Assembly (NCBI RefSeq): GCF_026626705.1
Contig: NZ_JAPNKC010000001.1
Span: forward strand, 558,001-622,000
Reading direction: 5' to 3'
From: Pyxidicoccus sp. MSG2
GTDB taxonomy: Bacteria; Myxococcota; Myxococcia; Myxococcales; Myxococcaceae
Length of the DNA stretch: 64,000 bases
Below the pieces are notes generated by a model. The model was given only the letters and a program-made list of their open reading frames with translations, was not told where the DNA came from and did no database searches. This document shows, in pieces, positions 61,155 to 64,000 of this stretch; position 1 is the first letter of the stretch; each line of letters starts with the position of its first letter. The translations under genes were made by a program, and so were the position numbers.

Positions 61155-63335
61155 GTGAAACTGAAGAGCGCACTGACGGCGGCGGCGCTGATGCTGCCGC
61201 TGGCCGTCTCCGCCGCCCCCAAGGGCGCCGCGAAGGCCCCCGCGACGGCGAAGCAGGAGAAGGTGGACACCTACCACGGCACGGAGGTGAAGGACGCCTA
61301 CCAGTGGCTGGAGGCCTCGTCCGAGGCGAGCGTGAAGCAGTGGACCGACGCGCAGAACGCGTACACGCGCGGCATGCTGGACAAGCTCCCCGGGCGCGAG
61401 GGCCTGCGCCAGCGCGTCACCGAGCTGCTCTCCTGGAAGTCCCCGGGCTACGGCGGGCTCCAGGAGGAGGGCGGCACCCTCTTCGCCTTCAAGTCGCAGC
61501 CGCCCAAGCAGCAGAGCTTCCTGGTGGTGCTGGGCTCGGTGGATGACACGTCCAAGGAGCGCGTGCTCGTGGACCCCATGGTGGTGGACCCGTCCGGCCA
61601 CACCACCATCGACTGGTTCGTCCCCACGCGGGACGGCAAGAAGGTGGCCGTCTCCATGTCGAAGGGCGGCACGGAGAGCGGCGACGTCACCATCTACGAC
61701 GTGGCCACCGGCAAGGCGCTGCCCAACGAGCTGGTGCCGCACGTGAATGGCGGCACCGCGGGCGGCGGCCTCGCGTGGAACGCGGACGGCACGGGCTACT
61801 TCTACACGCGCTACCCGCGCGGCGAGGAGCGCCCCGCGGCGGACCGCGACTTCTTCCAGCAGGTCTACTTCCACCAGCTCGGCACGCCGACGGAGAAGGA
61901 CACCTACGCGCTGGGCAAGGACTTCCCGCGCATCGCGATGACGGAGCTGGAGACGTCCGAGGACGGCAAGCACACCGTCGCGGTGGTCGCCAACGGCGAC
62001 GGTGGCGAGTTCATGGTGTACCTGCGCGGCCCGTCCGGGCAGTGGGCGCAGGTGTCGAAGTTCGAGGACAAGGTCATCCGCGCCGTCTTCGGCCATGACG
62101 ACGCGCTATACCTCGTCAGCCGCAAGGACGCGCCGCGCGGCAAGGTACTGCGGCTGCCGCTGGCCACGCCCACGCTGGACAAGGCGACGGTGCTCGTCCC
62201 CGAGGGCGAGGCCAGCATCCAGGGCATCTTCCCGACGAAGTCCCGGCTGTATGTGAATGAGCAGCTCGGCGGCCCCTCGCAGGTGCGCATGGTGGACCTG
62301 AAGGGCCAGTCGCTGGGCCTGGTGCCCACGCTGCCGGTGTCGTCGGTGGGCGGGCTGGTGGCCGCGGGCGACGGGGACGACGTGCTGTTCGTCAACGTCA
62401 GCTTCGTGCAGCCCATGGCCTGGTACCGGTACTCGGCCAAGGACAACAAGGTGACGAAGACGGCGCTGGCGCGCACCTCGCCCATGGACCTGAGCGACGT
62501 GGAGGTGGTGCGCACCGAGGCCACGTCCAAGGACGGCACCAAGGTGCCGCTCACCATCCTGAAGAAGAAGGGCACGAAGCTGACCGGGAAGAACCCGGCG
62601 CTGCTCACGGGCTACGGCGGCTTCAACATCTCCATCAGCCCGGGCTACAGCGTGCTGACGGGCCTGTGGCTGGAGCAGGGCGGCGTGTTTGCGATTGCGA
62701 ACCTGCGCGGCGGCTCGGAGTTCGGCGAGAAGTGGCACGCGGAAGGCTCGCTGACGCACAAGCAGAACGTCTTCGACGACTTCTACGCCTGCGCGAAGCT
62801 GCTGGTGGACCAGAAGTACACGCAGCCGAAGAAGCTGGCCATCCAGGGCGGCAGCAACGGCGGCCTGCTGATGGGCGCGGCCGTCACCCAGCACCCGGAG
62901 ATGTACGGCGCCGTCGTGGCCCGCGTGGGCATCTACGACATGCTGCGGGTGGAGCTCACGCCCAATGGCCAGTTCAACATCACCGAGTACGGCACGGTGA
63001 AGGACCCGGAGCAGTTCAAGGCGCTGCGCGCGTACTCGCCGCTGCACAACGTGAAGGATGGGACGAAGTACCCGTCGGTCATCTTCACCTCCGGCGCCAA
63101 TGACCCGCGCGTGGACCCGTTCCACTCGCGGAAGATGGTGGCCCGGATGCAGGAGGCCAACGGCGCCAGGACGCCCATCCTCCTGCGCGCCAACGCGGAG
63201 ACGGGCCACGGCTCCGGCACCCCGCTCAACGCCCGCATCGAGGAGGAGGTGGACGTCTACTCCTTCGTCTTCAACGAGCTGGGCATGAAGTACCAGCCGC
63301 CCGCGAAGAAGGTGTCCGCCCCCGCGCCGCAGTGA
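61155..63335 (+). CDS. Secreted prolyl oligopeptidase family (S9A) peptidase
   Basis: 726 residues from ATG 61155; signal peptide ALTAAALMLPLAVSAAP. Residues 90-440 form the seven-bladed propeller that gates the active site. The catalytic domain has Ser in IQGGSNGGLLMGA (near residue 575), Asp in TSGANDPRVDP and His in NAETGHGSGT. Such enzymes cleave short proline-containing peptides; being exported suits digestion of prey proteins. A strong terminator follows, so it is the last gene of its transcript. Confidence 0.9.
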   Translation: MKLKSALTAAALMLPLAVSAAPKGAAKAPATAKQEKVDTYHGTEVKDAYQWLEASSEASVKQWTDAQNAYTRGMLDKLPGREGLRQRVTELLSWKSPGYGGLQEEGGTLFAFKSQPPKQQSFLVVLGSVDDTSKERVLVDPMVVDPSGHTTIDWFVPTRDGKKVAVSMSKGGTESGDVTIYDVATGKALPNELVPHVNGGTAGGGLAWNADGTGYFYTRYPRGEERPAADRDFFQQVYFHQLGTPTEKDTYALGKDFPRIAMTELETSEDGKHTVAVVANGDGGEFMVYLRGPSGQWAQVSKFEDKVIRAVFGHDDALYLVSRKDAPRGKVLRLPLATPTLDKATVLVPEGEASIQGIFPTKSRLYVNEQLGGPSQVRMVDLKGQSLGLVPTLPVSSVGGLVAAGDGDDVLFVNVSFVQPMAWYRYSAKDNKVTKTALARTSPMDLSDVEVVRTEATSKDGTKVPLTILKKKGTKLTGKNPALLTGYGGFNISISPGYSVLTGLWLEQGGVFAIANLRGGSEFGEKWHAEGSLTHKQNVFDDFYACAKLLVDQKYTQPKKLAIQGGSNGGLLMGAAVTQHPEMYGAVVARVGIYDMLRVELTPNGQFNITEYGTVKDPEQFKALRAYSPLHNVKDGTKYPSVIFTSGANDPRVDPFHSRKMVARMQEANGARTPILLRANAETGHGSGTPLNARIEEEVDVYSFVFNELGMKYQPPAKKVSAPAPQ

Positions 63336-63360
63336 CGCGCGTGTGACGTGACGCGGGCCC

Positions 63361-63406
63361 AGGCCCGCCGTGGACACGGAGCCCTCCGTGTTCGCGGCGG
63401 GCCTTT
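63361..63406 (+). terminator. Intrinsic terminator after the prolyl oligopeptidase gene
   Basis: A ten-base perfect outer stem (AGGCCCGCCG with CGGCGGGCCT) encloses a second inner stem (ACACGG with CCGTGT) and is followed by TTTT. Its position, 25 bases after the stop codon, fits a rho-independent terminator of the upstream gene. Confidence 0.75.
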
Positions 63407-63590
63407 TCATTGAACGGACCTCGCCGCTCCAGGTCGCAGGGGCCCGCGAAAATCGTTGCCCGGCGAGGTGTATCTTCGAACCCGTTACAACACGGTTTCA
63501 TATATGTATGCCCATCGGGCTATCGTGCCGCCCCGGCGGAAGCCGTGAGCAATCAGGGCCGGCCGGCACCGCCAGGTGAGCAGCCCGACA

Positions 63591-64000
63591 ATGAAGTCTG
63601 GAACGAAGTGGCTGAAGTGGGGCCTCGTGGCCCTCTCGGTGTCGCCCTCCGCCTGGGCGAAGAATCCGTACAAGGAAGAGGCCTCCACCCCCGCCGGGCC
63701 GGTGTCCCTCGCCCGCCGGGGCGAGTCGGACGACGTGCCCCACGCGCAGGGTGAGCGGCAGCGGCAGCTGCGGGCAGAGGCCCTCAAGGACAAGGTGGAG
63801 GGCCGTGCGAAGGGCCGCGTCCACGAGGTGTCGAAGGGCCGCTACGTGGAGCTGGAGTTGGAGCGCACGGACCGCATCTTCGTCGTCCTCGCCGAGTTCG
63901 GCGACCAGGTCCACCCCGTCTACGGCAACCCCCAGACGAACCCCGGCGGCGACGTTCCGGGGCCGCTCCACAACCAGTTGGTGCAGCCGGACCGCGCCGT
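63591..64000 (+). CDS. M6 (immune inhibitor A-like) metallopeptidase, N-terminal part only
   Basis: The gene runs off the window after 136 codons. Start at ATG 63591 (MKSGTKWLKWGLVAL); the signal peptide ends near SPSAWA. A charged helical propeptide (RQRQLRAEALKDKVEG) leads to the strand DRIFVVLAEFGDQVHP and then GDVPGPLHNQLVQPDR, a block typical of the propeptide-catalytic junction of M6 proteases. The HExxH zinc motif, if present, lies beyond the window. It is a secreted protease, perhaps used in predation. The AT-rich stretch at 63484-63512 is a candidate promoter for it. Confidence 0.75.
   Translation, partial: MKSGTKWLKWGLVALSVSPSAWAKNPYKEEASTPAGPVSLARRGESDDVPHAQGERQRQLRAEALKDKVEGRAKGRVHEVSKGRYVELELERTDRIFVVLAEFGDQVHPVYGNPQTNPGGDVPGPLHNQLVQPDRA

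Noticed and set aside
1..64000. tRNA, rRNA, CRISPR, insertion sequence or prophage
   Set aside because: None seen: no cloverleaf, no regular short repeats with spacers, no transposase or integrase, and no terminal inverted repeats could be identified by reading.

Overview
The window is GC-rich (third codon positions almost all G or C), densely coded on both strands, and looks like the chromosome of a fruiting myxobacterium in the Myxococcus/Corallococcus/Pyxidicoccus group. This rests on the codon use, three multi-domain sensor kinases plus a smaller GAF kinase, many secreted lipoproteins and proteases, an ECF42 sigma module, a CHAT peptidase and an immune-inhibitor-A type M6 protease. No rRNA, tRNA, CRISPR array, insertion sequence or prophage was seen. 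The genus is inferred, not shown.

Layout. 0-6 kb: a spore-photoproduct-lyase-like radical SAM protein, then a two-gene purine operon (XdhC maturation factor and a single-chain xanthine dehydrogenase with eukaryote-like domain order). 6-9 kb: a PAS/GAF histidine kinase split by a one-base frameshift. 9-12 kb: a translationally coupled pair of alpha/beta hydrolases of the exosortase-associated type, and an AraC regulator. 12-21 kb: a membrane-linked methyltransferase, envelope proteins, an EEP nuclease-fold enzyme, a peptidoglycan-binding CHAP-like protein, a PQQ-dehydrogenase/cytochrome lipoprotein and a D-aminoacylase-like amidohydrolase.

21-29 kb is the most unusual part. An operon encodes a membrane-anchored TPR-CHAT peptidase, a transglutaminase-like protein and a small helical protein. 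Facing it are three paralogous cupin_8/JmjC-like oxygenase genes. One paralogue has lost all metal ligands, and a 54-codon proline-rich ORF exactly fills the gap between the two intact ones. 29-36 kb holds a beheaded LysR gene, a PD-(D/E)xK-like protein, a LysR-SDR pair (SDR frameshifted), a methyltransferase, and the YCII/RibD-like/ECF42 sigma operon.

36-49 kb: a Cache hybrid kinase, a lipoprotein, GAF and VTT proteins, an S41 protease, a MarR-pirin operon with a visible operator and the tail of a lost exported protein beside it, an HExxH protease with a ricin-type lectin domain, a GST, a two-gene protein that looks like RdgC split in half, and two small cysteine-containing lipoproteins. 49-64 kb: a hybrid kinase, a secreted phospholipase C/P1-nuclease-like protein coupled to a TSP3-repeat protein, a GNAT enzyme, a lipase-like hydrolase, a GAF kinase interrupted by a TGA at an apparent Cys position, a PBP4-type carboxypeptidase, a prolyl oligopeptidase with a strong terminator, and the start of an M6 protease cut by the window edge.

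Three otherwise intact genes carry single-base lesions (two lost G residues, one TGA). These may be real decay or residual sequence errors and should be checked before any biological reading.
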